From contig OY720349.1 in the NCBI GenBank assembly GCA_963082975.1, forward strand, positions 47,287,962-47,351,961: 64,000 bases of DNA, written 5' to 3'. Source of the DNA: Labia minor. Lineage: Eukaryota > Arthropoda > Insecta > Dermaptera > Spongiphoridae. Below the pieces are notes generated by a model, which was given only the letters and a program-made list of their open reading frames with translations, was not told where the DNA came from and did no database searches. Positions within the stretch are counted from its first letter, which is position 1, and each line of letters starts with the position of its first letter. Of this stretch, positions 13,146-25,155 are shown piece by piece. The translations under genes and the position numbers were made by a program.

Positions 13146-13791
13146 GGTAATTATTTACATGAGCTCCACAAGCTTTATTAATTAAACTAAAAGAGATCAT
13201 GCAAAAATTCATAAGAAAAAGTTGTTTAGAATCATACAAGGAATAGAGCAGGGTAAGTTTCATGAACCCACCTAGCTGCGGCTGTCAACGAAATAATTAC
13301 CTAAAGGGTAATTGTAAATTATTCATACTAAAGTTATTTAAAGACATTTTCGGTTTTTTAAATTCGGTTTATTTTATTTTAGAAATAGTTTTATTCATAC
13401 CAAAGTTATTTAAACGCTTTTTCGGAGTTTATATTTTCTAAAATAAAATAAACCGAATTTAAAAAACCGAAAAGTCGTTGTGGGAATTCAACGTTGGGAT
13501 AAGATACAGGTTGTTGATATAATCCAAATTTTGAATTTGATTCTCGCTCCCATCAATAGCGCCACCTGATAGTGTGCCGTGGTGTTGCCACCAACAACCA
13601 TAAAAGAAAAGATAGTCAAAATGAATAGGAAAATTGGTAATTATTTCGTTGACACCCGCAGCTAGGTGGGTTCATGAAACTTACCCTGCTCTATTCCTTG
13701 TATGATTCTAAACAACTTTTTCTTATGACTTTTTGCATGATCTCTTTTAGTTTAATTAATAAAGCTTGTGGAGCTCATGTAAATAATTACC
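13146..13791. mobile_element. Fold-back DNA transposon, family D copy 1
   Basis: Inverted arms of about 150 bp beginning GGTAATTATTTACATGAGCT and ending with the complement. The outer 8-bp duplication TTATTTTG is identical on both sides (13138-13145, 13792-13799). The loop contains a further inverted unit around CGGTTTTTTAAATTCGGTTT. No coding. An 8-bp duplication fits hAT, Merlin and some others; the GGTAATTA end does not let me choose. Confidence 0.85.
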
Positions 13792-13927
13792 TTATTTTGT
13801 TTATATTCTTGATTATATAAAAATAATACCCCTACTTTTTTTTAATACTAATTTTTATCAATTATCTTTTAACATTTTAAACAAAATTTAATACATTTCT
13901 TCGTTATAATTCTTGTTTTTAATATTA

Positions 13928-13985
13928 ATAAAATGAGCTGTGGCCGAAAACAATACCTCCTTTACTATCGTCGGTTGGTAAAAAT
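13928..13985 (-). mobile_element. Minimal family A derivative: both ends, no middle
   Basis: On the minus strand, the 39 bp 5' end of family A (two mismatches) is followed at once by about 18 bp resembling its 3' terminus (CTGTGGCC and the AATAA end, about 16 of 19 matching). Roughly 540 internal bases are absent. Confidence 0.6.
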
Positions 13986-14717
13986 GTTTCCAGATTATCA
14001 TGTCATCAATATAATCTTAAATATATAATTTGGTTATGATCAGTTTTTCCGTTTGATCGGAATTTTGTTTATAAAATTTGTACAACACTCACATACACAC
14101 ATCAACGGAAAAACCACTTTTTTGGAATCAGAATGTCTTCAAAGTGGAGATCTTTAAGAAGCCGGATAGTCAATCGGGATTAGAATACCTTTACTGACAA
14201 AAAACTTGATTTAAAAGTAAAAATGATAATTCTCTAGAAACCATACAAATTTTTACTTTATAAAATATTTGAAAAGACATTAGATATTTCTTAAAACAAT
14301 TGAAATCAAAATATATTAATAAATTAATTTATTCAAACTTTTGTTATATTACTAATCTGTTTATATTTGTAATTAAAAAATGACTTTTTTGATTTGAAAA
14401 TAAAAGTAGAATGCAACGTAAAAATTAATTTATTTATTTTTTTTATTTTTTATTTCATTAAAGTCTTTGAAAGTTTAATTTTTGTCCATAATAAAATTAA
14501 CGAATAAATTTATAAACAATATTTAATAATTTTTTTCCAATTCGGATTTTATAAATAAATTGTTCAACAAGCTAACCGCAAGAGACGATAGGATTATTTA
14601 AAAAAACACGAATGAAATACCAATAAATAAATAAAATGAAATATCTATAGATATTTTTATATGATATATGGATGTTTATACATATACATAAAATATTCAT
14701 TCAGATTACCGATTATA

Positions 14718-14722
14718 TATAT

Positions 14723-14762
<40 letters not shown>
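14718..14762. repeat. (TA)n microsatellite
   Basis: Long TA run broken once, continuing into AAT repeats. Other TA runs occur at about 28378-28402, 31120-31148, 61747-61772 and 62110-62132. Confidence 0.9.
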
Positions 14763-14765
<3 letters not shown>

Positions 14766-15312
14766 ATAATAAATAATAATAATATAAAAATTATATAATA
14801 ATTTAAAAAATTTTCTTAATGTTACAATCTCTATAACATCTTATCTAAATACAAATTCTAAAAGCTTCGTCTCTTTTTAATTATAAATTTAATTAATTAT
14901 ACTTGTGATTCGTTTATTTATTTATTTTTTACTGAGAGGATAATTGAAAGAGCCGCAAAAGTGTTAGCGGAAATCCATCTCGTCGGGTTTGTAATTTGTC
15001 TTATAAAGATGGATGACACATGTCAAACACCACCCATGATAATTGAACTCAAGTGGCTATCATAAGTCAAATAGCTTTTTTTTTTAATTTAAATGCTCTC
15101 CAATCTAATTACATCTTTTTAATTGATTTGGAGATTATGACTTCCATTTTTGAAATGTACTCATTCTAATCAAAAAGCATACCTCTATAAGTTGAACGAG
15201 GTTTTTTAATTGAATTTATTTATTTTATTTTATTCCAAATATGTAATTAGGTAAAAATACATTTCATTGCATCTAAATACGAATATATTGGTATCTTAAT
15301 ATATAATAAATA

Positions 15313-15826
15313 CGAGGGTGGCCTTTTAGGTTTTTATAAAAAGTGAAACAGAAACGAACAAGTTCAAAACAGAGTGTTTTATTGCTTTTCGAAAAATTCG
15401 CCTTTAAGGTCTCTATCACTTTTTCATATGTTCAAACTAATTCTGGAAACATTCTTTCCACTCTGAAGCTGATACCGTAGAAACATGGTTTTTAAAGACT
15501 GTCACTGTCCGCGCATCTTATCTTACAGTGGGGAGCAAGAAAAAGTCATTAGTCGAAAAATCGGATGATTACGGGCAATGAAACATTAATTCGATCTTTT
15601 TCTCCTTATAATATTCAGTTGATCGATGTGCTTTACGGGAGCTGGCATTTTCGTGATGAAGCATGATGCGACGTTTTTAGATCTTTTTCTTTATTTCATC
15701 AAAGACCGTTGACAAACAAATTGTTGAATACCATTCGACATTAACAGTTCTTCGATTCTCTAATGAAATGTTTGCGACGTGTTCAGTACAACCGAAGTTT
15801 TATAAATACTTAAAAGGCCACTCTCA
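15313..15826 (-). mobile_element. Mariner-like element with decayed transposase
   Basis: Terminal repeats GAGGGTGGCCTTTTAGGTTT and its imperfect complement (ends GGCCACTCTC). On the minus strand the reading RRIMLHHENASSRKAHRST (about 15615-15672) corresponds to the mariner catalytic LHHDNA-PH motif, with the Asp changed to Glu. Traces of the C-terminal W--C-----MKK region follow. Internally deleted and full of stops. Confidence 0.7.
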
Positions 15827-15965
15827 AACTTTCCAAACTTTTTGAAGTTAGTAACACAAAAGCATCCAATAACAAGTTCAGGTATCACTAAGAGTAACTA
15901 TACCGTAGGTACCACCGTCAGGTTTTAAGGAACTAGTGGTACATGTACCAGAGTTTGAGAACCTG
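15822..15965 (+). mobile_element. hAT MITE relic related to 51709-51865
   Basis: Shares CTCAAACTTT, TTCAGGTATCACTAA, GGTACCACCGTCAGGTT and CTAGTGGTAC with the second MITE of the pair and ends AGTTTGAGAACCTG. Its left terminus is fused to the end of a mariner relic. Confidence 0.65.
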
Positions 15966-17238
15966 AATATGAAAGTTTATTCAATACAATCACTTTAAGA
16001 AGTCCTGGGTTTAAACATCTCTTCGTCATACATTTTTTAGTCAAAATTCAACTTTATTCACAAGAAACCCCTTCATTATACATTGAGTCCATGACCCTAA
16101 TTTTTTATATCTTTTCGCTCAAACTTCAGAAATCAATTCTTCATTGGAAATCTTTGTTGGGGAATAATTTAAGGTCTGCATGTAGCTAGTAGTCAAGATC
16201 TGGATTAATCGGTGCGTGTCAACTCAAAAGGTGTAATTCCTTCAATTTGGTTTGTATTTTCTGACAAGGAACTTTTTCTTTAAAATTTTTTTTAAGATTT
16301 TATTAGTAATTTTTTTTTTAATTGAATATTTAAGTTTGCTAATTTGAATAATTAATTATACTATTTAGTAATTGAATAATTTTTTTATTAATTTGATGTT
16401 ATCGAAAGTATTCAGAGATCCAATAATTCGTTAAAATTAATAAGTACTTAATAATCAACTTTTAAGATTGTTTTCTCATCCATCTTGTATTTTAAGATTT
16501 CCTACAATTCAAAATAAGTTTCAATCTTAAAATATTTTTAATGATAAATTTTTTTTTAAATTTCTAATTGTGTTAAGTTGAGTTGAAGTTTTAAAAATAT
16601 TAAATGGTTACCCTCTCTTTGTGGCGTATTTTCTTTCTTTCATAACAATTTTTATTAAATTTTTTTAGTCTTCATATTAAAAAGGTTAAAATATAATAAG
16701 TATAATATATATTCCAAAATAACTCATCTATCATATAGCATATAATTTCAACAATTAATATTGATTGATTTTTAGTGTCGTAGATTTATTTAAAGGATTT
16801 TTTTTAAACATATTTCTCTATTTAAAAATAATAATTAGTGAATAATATATATAATTAAAAATATAGTATTTATAATTAATTAATTATTATAGCTTTTAAT
16901 ATTATAAAATTAACATACGTTTAAAAGAGATCCCCATTATAAATATTTCAATTTTATTTTGCCACAAATGGGATTCATGAGTGTATTTAGCTGGAATCTG
17001 ATGGCTAATGGATAATTTTGTGCCTATTTACTTGCTAATTATTCATTCTATAACGATATCTGTATTGTTGGCCAGCAACATTATTATTGTAGTTGAAACA
17101 TTTATTAAATATGCATTGAAAGTGAAATGGATATCTTAATTTGACTATTATTTTACCAAAATATTATAAAATGAACTTAGATAATATACATATTTTTTAT
17201 TTTAAATATATTAAACAATTGAATAATAATTATTCTAA

Positions 17239-18286
17239 TACTGCGGTTTCCCAACTGAGCGGCGCGCCTCTTTATGGAGATTATTTTGCTTCGGGAGGAG
17301 TCAAAATATTTTAATAAAAACTTCATGTTTATGCCATAATAAGTACAAATAAATAAAACTTTATATCGTAAAACTGCATTTTTCAAATTATTTCAAAGAT
17401 CTTGATTTCTTTAAGTTGTTAGAATCCATTTATCGACAATAAAGACTACTTATTTGGACTGACATTCATTAAAAAAAAATTGATTGAACTTCATGCGACA
17501 GATCACTAAAACAGGAGTTTCAAAATAAAACCTTAATTCAATTTTGGCTTAACAGAGAGTATGAAACGTTCACTTTTTTACCGACCGACGATAGTAAGAG
17601 TGGTATTGTTTTCACACCAAATTTCACATGTGGAGATTTTTACATATCTCCACGAATCATGCATTTTCTTAACAGAAAAAAGTATTTTTAGCATGATGTC
17701 TGTCCGTCCGTCCGTATAGATGTGTACAGCTTGAACGGCTCAACGGATTTTGATGAAATTTGGTATATTTACTTAATGCATCAGTATGATGAATTGATCA
17801 ACTTTTAGTGCAAATTCGGAAACCGGAAGTGATAGTATTAGCGATCGACGATATGAAGGGAAGGGTTATTTTCACACTAAATTTCACACGAGGAGATTTA
17901 TTACATATCACCACGAATCATGCGCTTGTATTGGTTTTATCCTCGAGAAAAATCATCTCAATCAGTTTTTTCTTAATTTAAAATTATATGACGTCACAGC
18001 CTGGTCTTGCATATATATTATAAATAAAATAAAATTAAAAATATTTATGTTAAATCCATATCTGTTTTTTATTACATTAATAGATATATTAAAATTATTT
18101 GAAATTGTTTCTGTAGCTGGAAATTAATTTACTTCAAACCGTCGGTCGGTTCGGACCTGGCCACAGGTTAACTTATTTTGTTTAAAATGTGTTTATATTA
18201 TTATATCTATTAAATAAAAAATAAAAGATGGGTAGACAGAATATTTTTTAGGGGGGCATACTAGCATAAAGATTGGAAACCGCTAT
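17239..18286. mobile_element. hAT-type element with family A nested inside
   Basis: The left end ACTGCGGTTTCCCAACTGAG and the right end GATTGGAAACCGCTAT are imperfect inverted repeats. GC-rich subterminal GGCGCGCC and GGGGGGC blocks are typical of hAT ends. No clear target duplication is visible. The middle is occupied by family A 17577-18176. Confidence 0.5.
17577..18176 (+). mobile_element. Family A HINE/DINE-1-like element
   Basis: Near full-length copy. From the 5' end: TTTTACCGACCGACGATAG subterminal repeat; hairpin GTGGAGATTTTTACATATC/TCCAC; a (TCCG)n microsatellite; the core AACGGATTTTGATGAAATTT; two TGACGTCA-like sites (one damaged); inverse repeat CGTCGGTCGGTT; and a 3' stem-loop GGACCTGGCCACAGGTT. 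This order matches Helentron-associated interspersed elements (DINE-1 type). There is no coding capacity. It sits inside a hAT element (17239-18286). Confidence 0.8.
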
Positions 18287-18936
18287 TGGAACATATAAAA
18301 TAATAAAATATCTATTTAGTTAAGAACTTGGTAAAAGAAATCTTTTTTAACTATTTCTCAAGATACGAATTTAAAAACAAATAAATTCTACCAAAATGAA
18401 ATGAAAATATATTTAATATGAATATAATAGAAGTAATTTTTCTTTATATGGAATATTTGAATATTTCATAAATAAAAATAGAGATAAATTTAATCAGGGA
18501 TTAAATAAAAGTAAAAGGCTAATTGCTTTGACACATTTTAAGCTTAGACTGTGAAGAGAAATTGTTAGAGAGGATAGAAAAGACAAAGGCAACGAACCAG
18601 ACAAAGAAGGAATTTCGAATTCTAACTAGCATAAAGAAAAGAAAAACTTCTGACAATGAAACAAGAAGTATGAATTAGTGGTAATAATTTATCACACTAC
18701 CTGTCTCTCGACAACCCAATGCTGATAAAGACTTATAATAAATATTTCATCCCTTTTAGCTTTAAATAAGAAATCTTTATCTTCGTTTATAATAAAACAA
18801 ATTTTATGAATTCATTTTCTTAAATATTTTTTTAAATTAATACTATCGCTTTAATTAAAAAAAAAGCTTTTTTTTATTTTGAAATTGTAAAATTTATGTT
18901 TGATCTACTCAATTTTCGATTTATTGTCTTTTTTAG

Positions 18937-19095
18937 GTAAAATATACATCACCGGCGGCTTCAATGGCCAAGAGTGCATGAACTCTGCCGAAGTCTATGA
19001 CCCGGAGACAAACCAATGGACCTTACTTCCCCCGATGCGCTCAAGAAGATCAGGGGTCTCCTGTGTCGCCTATCATGGACAAATATATGTTGTGG
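18937..19095 (+). CDS. KLHL10: KLHL10-like kelch exon (second in window)
   Basis: Next exon of the same kelch gene. A TTTTTTAG acceptor is followed by GT, which completes a Gly codon opened by the last G of the previous exon. The 53 residues make one kelch blade: KIYITGGFNGQECMNSAEVY, then DPETNQW, then PPMRSRRSGVSCVAY and HGQIYVVG. The GG, the Tyr and the Trp six residues after it (Y-x6-W spacing) fit the Kelch_1 pattern. The exon ends at a strong GTAAGT donor in phase 1, and the leftover G joins the GC that opens the following exon to give Gly. The exon has clearly higher GC than its surroundings and no stop in frame, while the flanks stop at once. It is 9.8 kb from the preceding exon. The call as coding is firm; the paralogue assignment rests mainly on exons three and four. 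Confidence 0.92.
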
Positions 19096-19259
19096 GTAAG
19101 TTTAATACAAGATAGAGCTAATTAAACTTAGACAGATGGAAGCAATCAGGCATTAAACGAAAACAAACCCCATAATAAATATCTAAATAATATATATCTA
19201 AACAAACATCAATTTTTAATTTATAACTGTTATTAGTCACATTGACTGGGACTTAGAAA

Positions 19260-19600
19260 TTCATTTCTTTTAGTTTAACTATCCATCTCTTCGGCACTAC
19301 CGATTTCAAAAATTCTTAGCCGCAGCAACCAAACATTCTTATCCTATGCGACATCCATCCAACTCCTATTTTCTCCCATATCTCTTACTTCCCTTCGTAC
19401 ATTGTCTGCCCACCGCGTCCTTGGTTTTCCAACCGATCACTTCCCAATCGGTCTCCCCACAAATAAACTTTTCATATCTTTCATCTCCCAATGTTTTGAC
19501 CAATGCAATCTTTTCGATTTTATGACCGTGCATAAAGGTTATGCGATTCCACATTTTGCAGTCTCCGCCATTTCCCGGTCGCTTAATCTTTTTGGTTTAT
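19260..19600 (-). pseudogene. LINE reverse transcriptase C-terminal relic
   Basis: The minus strand reads WNRITFMHGHKIEKIALVKT, LGDERYEKFICGETDWEVIG, WKTKDAVGRQCTKGSKRYGRK. It resembles the region after the RT domain in arthropod LINEs (GHV-RM---R---K---G---G-R--GRP--RW-DN). Fragmentary and degraded; a + strand open frame over it is its shadow. Confidence 0.55.
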
Positions 19601-20102
19601 AAAGTATTAAATATACTATTTAGAATTAGCAATAATAATTTATATTAATAAATATATAATATACTATACTTTAAAATTTGTGCCGAGTGTCATCTGAAAT
19701 TTCCCTTTTTATCACTACACATATCTGAATACAGTTCATGATTTAAAAATTAAATAATTTTTGTCAAAAACAAAATTCTTCAGTAATGTATTTCTTCATA
19801 TTTATAGATTATAACTTTAATCTCATTTAAATAATATTTTATTTTACTCGTTTTATAAACAAAGATTATTAGTATTGAAGGGACAATTTTTTTCCAAAAT
19901 ATTTATTAAAAAAAAAATATTAAACACCACTTCCAGAGAAAAATCTAATTTAAATACTTTTTTTTGAGCTCAGATAAAAAATTTTAAAAGCTGAAATGTT
20001 TCTATACAATTATTAATTGATTTTTGATTCATACTTTGGAATTTTAATGGGCTTTGTCCATTTGATAAAACAAGTCTAATCTAGATCTTTGATTATATAT
20101 AT

Positions 20103-20272
20103 ATACCAGGGTCATTCAATAAATAAAGGGACAAATGTCTATAGCTCAAAAAACGGTTTATTTGATTCATACAAAATTCAGGTTATTTTTCAATATATTC
20201 GTCCCCCACAGTTATGCACTTGTCCCATCATTCTTTAGGGGGGGAGGTGATTATATTGAAAAATAGCCTGGC
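20103..20272 (-). mobile_element. Mariner-like end fragment with inverted duplication
   Basis: The + strand opens CAGGGTCATTCAATAAATAA. The minus strand reads WDKCITVGDEYIEK, the usual mariner transposase C-terminus. The tail of the fragment (TATATTGAAAAATAGCCTG) is an inverted copy of an earlier segment (CAGGTTATTTTTCAATATA), so the piece folds back. Confidence 0.6.
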
Positions 20273-22539
20273 GATATTATTTGTATTATATTATGTGTAA
20301 TTACATAATAATACTATATAAATATATTAAAAAACGAGTATTAAAAGCTTAAATTTGTAAACACGTGTTGCGGGATGCCTAAATGTCAGGGGTACTTATC
20401 CGAGTCGCCTGTGTGCGCATGACAGCACACCTGGGGCAATAACGATGAACGACGCTGTCAACATTGAACGGTAAGAGTTTGAAATCGAAATTATGTACTA
20501 ATATCTGCTAAATTACCCCTTCCAGCTAAACAGATCACCTATATATATAAAAGAAGTATGTATGTCTATTTGTATATTTAATTCTTCACTATCGGGTGCA
20601 TTTATTGCGACCAAAGGTGGTACATAACTCAATCTCATGCTCCCAAACCACGTGTAACGCTTGGCGTGTCCATTCGACGGTTTTCTCATCTCTAATTCCA
20701 AATTCTAAGTTTTTTCTTTTGTTTTTTGTCATGGTAACATTATGAATTTATTCACATTTTTTTTATAAAAATGTATGTGAAAATAATAAAATATATTAAT
20801 AATAAAATTTATTTTTATTCTCAATAAAAACTTTTAGGCAGTATTTCGTCAATATGAGTGTGGGTATTATTAATGAATAATACAATATAGTATATAATTA
20901 ATTGAGTAGTCAAATTAAAAAAAAACAACAACAAAATGATGTTTTAAATATACTATTTGATTAAAATTAATGAAAATTTATTCCAAATAGATTTTCAACA
21001 TAATACTATGCATCAGTTCGGGGATGCAGGGGACAGGGTGTAATTGTAATTATTTGTTCTATTATTAAATAAATTAATATTAAAAAATTCGTAATTTCGT
21101 TTCATATTATTATATTTTATACAATTGAATGAGAATACATAAAAAAAATATTATTTTTGTTTTAAATACTTAATAATAAGAAAACTAATTAGATAAAAAA
21201 TCAAAAGAAAAATCATTAAAGTAAATAAAGCTTTGATGAATTGGCTCTTATGGCACTATTTCTTGTTTTTCAATTTCTAGAATTGCAATTCCCATTTGAC
21301 TTTTGACAATTTATCTTCACGAGATGGCAACCAAACAATTACTAGTGGAATCTTTTTTTAATCAATAGCATCAATATATTTATAAATATATTTAATATTT
21401 ATTGACACGTTCACTGATACATTATTTTAAATTTAAAATCAAAATACATATACTATGTATTTACCATAAGTACCTATCACAATTAATACTAATTTTATCG
21501 TTTATTTTTTTAATATTAAATCTTTAATTAAATCAATTAAAAGTGAAATTTGTCATTCAAATAAATCATTAATTCCTATTAATTCATCAAATATAATTAA
21601 TATGAATCACATGAATTACATTTAAATATTAAATGAAATTCTTTATAATTTATTATTGATGAATAAATTGAAAATTGTAAAGGGTATTTTATTAACGTAC
21701 TTTATTTAATTTTAGAATAATTAAATAATAATATTTCTTAATTTGATATATATATATTTGATAAAAGTATATTCAAGCTAATATATTATTTTTATTATTA
21801 AATGTATTTAAAAAAAAAATTCTATTAAATTTATTTCTTTGGGGTCAATTCGCAAACAATTTATTTATATTTAACTTAAGGATATATATATTAAAACAAT
21901 ATTATATGTATACATATAGTATATAATACAATGCGAATACCAATAAATGATTAAGTCACAAACATTTTTTTGTATCTAGATAAATAATGCAAACTCTGAA
22001 CCCATCTAAATAAAAGATAATAATGCATTCAAAAATAAGAAAAAATATTTTTATAGTCTAATAAAACATTCTCTTAATATTAATATTAAATTTTTCTTTC
22101 AAAAGAAAACTCAAATATATTTACAAATATATTTTTTATTACCTCTAGAATAGTATATTTTTTCTCATAATATTTTAATGATAAAATATCAAAACCTATA
22201 TGCCAAAAATAAAATTTTAAGTACGTGAAAACAATTGATAAACGTATAGGATAAAAACAAAAATACCAAGGCCAAAATTAATTATATATTTAATAATAAA
22301 ATTTTTTTCCCAAAATTTAGATGAATTCATAAAATTAAAATCAAGTGCAAGACAATCATTTTTGATTGATCCTATATAAATAAAATAATTGGGAAACCTC
22401 CTTCCCGCTTCTATAAATATATAGCTTAAGTATTTTTTTAATACATTGAATATGCTATTATTTTTCGTGGTTTATTCTTCTATCCTTTGATAATAGTTTA
22501 GAAATTTGCGCCATTTGTCTGACTGACCCTTTTTTATGT

Positions 22540-22735
22540 CAGTGTTTCACAACCTTTCAATAATCGTGGCCCAATTTTCAATCATAATTTTCACCCTCCA
22601 CAGAGTTTTTTATGCTGTGGTTTTCTTTCAGTCAGTTAATTAAATATTTTTTTTAAATATTTTCTTCTGGATATTCGCCTTTATCTAGAGTCCTCGCGCC
22701 CCTTAGGAAGGTGCGCCCCACTTATTGGGATTCTC
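22540..22735 (+). mobile_element. hAT-type MITE
   Basis: Starts CAGTGTTTCACAACCTTTCA, the same left terminus as the element at 47167. The right side retains a CGCGCCCCTTAGG block but a degraded inverted repeat. Confidence 0.55.
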
Positions 22736-23929
22736 TTTCTTATATTATGTCATCTTTTGGCTTTTTATTCCTTTTAAAATTCGAGTTTCCTTCTCTAAAA
22801 AATTTATTATTCAAGTTTATGTGTTATTTTCTTTTTATTTTTGATATTCATTTAGATTCACTTTTTTATCAATTCTTTTAGATATAAAATATAGCTAAAT
22901 TAAAACCTGATATTCCTCTATAAAAGTTTCTGTTTTCATTAACGATAACGACACAAAAGAAAAGAATAAAAACTTTTTATAGCAACGCAACATTATCTCC
23001 ATGTTGAATTAAAATATTATTTTCTATCCATGCGAAATTGACGAATTTCATTTAGGTCTGATGAATAAAAAAATATAATTAAAAAGGAGCTTCATTCATT
23101 TCATTTAAGCTGCACATATTTATTTAGGCATTGATTAGAACAATCACTAGCATATCGATGGTTTCTCAAATACTCAAAAGGGAGTTTATATGACATTTGC
23201 AAAGCTGTACAATTACTGTGATTGCTTTTTTTCTCAAGTTTATTTGAAAAAAATCAATTTGATATAATATATTTTTTTTAATAAATATGAGAATTAACAA
23301 AATAAACTTTATTCAAATGAACAGATATTTTTCAAAATAAATTAAAATAAAATAAAATATTTTTTAACCCTTAAATGGAGATATTGAGAATATTTTTGTT
23401 TTAATGAAGAGATTAAATTAACCATGAATTTCCTATTGTCTTAATTACTGAAATTCAGTTTCTTTCATTTTCAAGAGTCATAAGGATAATCTTTTCCTTG
23501 TGGCAGCTTGGCACTTAACTTTGGAGCGGACTTCCTCTGACTTTAAAAATTAATTTATAAAATCAAAAAACAACTTGTTAAGAATTGAATGAAAAAGAAA
23601 AAGAAAAAATACGAAAGATTTTATTTTTTAACATAATGATAATGATAATAAAATAATATGAATAAAAGAATAACTTTTGCAAAAGTTGAAAGACAACTGA
23701 AATTCTTTCAAATTATCTTTTATTTTAAATCTAGTTATAAACAAAAGAAATCAAATAATACGTTTGATGAAAAAGTAAAATGATATATTTGTAACTACAT
23801 GTAAATCTTTTAGAAATCAAGTTTCGATAACATATAATGATTTTTGAAAAATATTTGAACAGTAAATATTTGTATTAGTTTTATTTTGGCGTCTGAAGAG
23901 CACGACTTTTAAACGTCTTATGAATTAAT

Positions 23930-24447
23930 GGTAATTATACAGGAGACTGGCGAAAGGAGGTAGGTGGTTGAAACTTACTTTGAGGTGTTCCTTGAATGAT
24001 TCTGAACAACTTTATATGCAACTTTTTTATGATCTCTTTTAGTTTAATTAATAAAAATTAATTAATTAAAAGACTTTTTCGGTTTTTTAAATTCGGTTTA
24101 TTTTATTTTAGAAATAGTTTTATTCATACCAAAGTTATTTAAACGCTTTTGCGGAGTTTATATTTTCTAAAATAAAATAATTCGAATTAAAAAAACCGAA
24201 AAAGTCTTTAAATAACTTTAGTATGGATAAACTATTTCTAAAATAAAATAAACCGAATTTAAAAAACCGAAAAAGTCTTTAAATAACTTTAGTATGGATA
24301 CACAGTTTAATTAATTAATTTTTATTAATTAAACTAAAAGAGATCATAAAAAAAGTTGCATATAAAGTTGTTCAGAATCATTCAAGGAACACCTCAAAGT
24401 AAGTTTCAACCACCTACCTCCTTTCGCCAGTCTCCTGTATAATTACC
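23930..24447. mobile_element. Fold-back DNA transposon, family D copy 2
   Basis: Arms begin GGTAATTATACAGGAGACTG and end with the complement. The 8-bp duplication GAATTAAT is identical at 23922-23929 and 24448-24455. The inside is built from the same CGGTTTTTTAAATTCGGTTT unit as copy 1, with that unit present three times (one direct pair, one inverted). The arms share TTTAGTTTAATTAATAAA and the AGAGATCAT block with copy 1. Confidence 0.85.
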
Positions 24448-25155
24448 GAATTAATTAATCCTACAAATTATTTATGAAATTTAAATATATATATATATAT
24501 ATATATCTAAAAATATAAAGAAATTCTTTCAATAAAGATTGAGAGCCTTATAATAAAGGAATATAATTATAATGAAAGATTTAATAGAAATATTTAATAA
24601 TAATAATTTTCAATAATTTATTCCATCAATTCTCTTATTACTTAACTTTGAATTATTAAAATTAATACATAATTTCTAATATATTACTTTGACCTTTGAT
24701 TTATCAGCGATCCATTTGAATTAAGCTTCTTCTAGTGGGGATAGAACGGGATAATATACTCCAGCGTGTAAGTAATGCCAGACGGCCAGATTATCTCTAC
24801 TTAACTTCTTAGATACATGCATGATTCAAATTCATAATTTACCCTTGAAATGACAATTTGTATCGCTTTAATGAATTTAACTATTATATCACAACCTATA
24901 ATTATATCCACCTGAAAGGTTGGCAATCGATGCTTCACTTTCTATTTGTCCTCCTAATTAATGCATCCCACTTGACTTTTCAAAGTTTTTCAACTTAAAT
25001 ATACTTAATTTTCCATTAAAAAGTATCAAAATTCATAATTAAATAATAAATAGAAATCTTTAATTTGGCATTAATAAATCCCTTCGAATGTATCGAAAGC
25101 ATTATCATAAAATTTGAGAAAATTGTATTCAGTAAAAGTCCAAAATACACGCAAT

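Larger units (their letters stand above)
9109..18936 (+). other. KLHL10 intron (9.8 kb)
   Basis: Bounded by a GTAGGT donor and a TTTTTTAG acceptor. Contents in order: family C copy (9755-10349), a CT-rich island (10780-11050), a Tc1/mariner-type transposase relic (12600-12815), a fold-back element (13146-13791), a minimal family A derivative (13928-13985), a TA microsatellite (about 14718-14762), a mariner relic (15313-15826), a hAT MITE relic (15822-15965), and a hAT element with a nested family A copy (17239-18286). The other stretches (9109-9754, 11051-12599, 13986-15312, 15966-17238, 18287-18936) show nothing beyond AT-rich sequence. Confidence 0.85.

Noticed and set aside
14700-14770. 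Possible origin or cruciform in the TA-rich tract
   Set aside because: It is a plain TA microsatellite, one of several; symmetry follows from the repeat.
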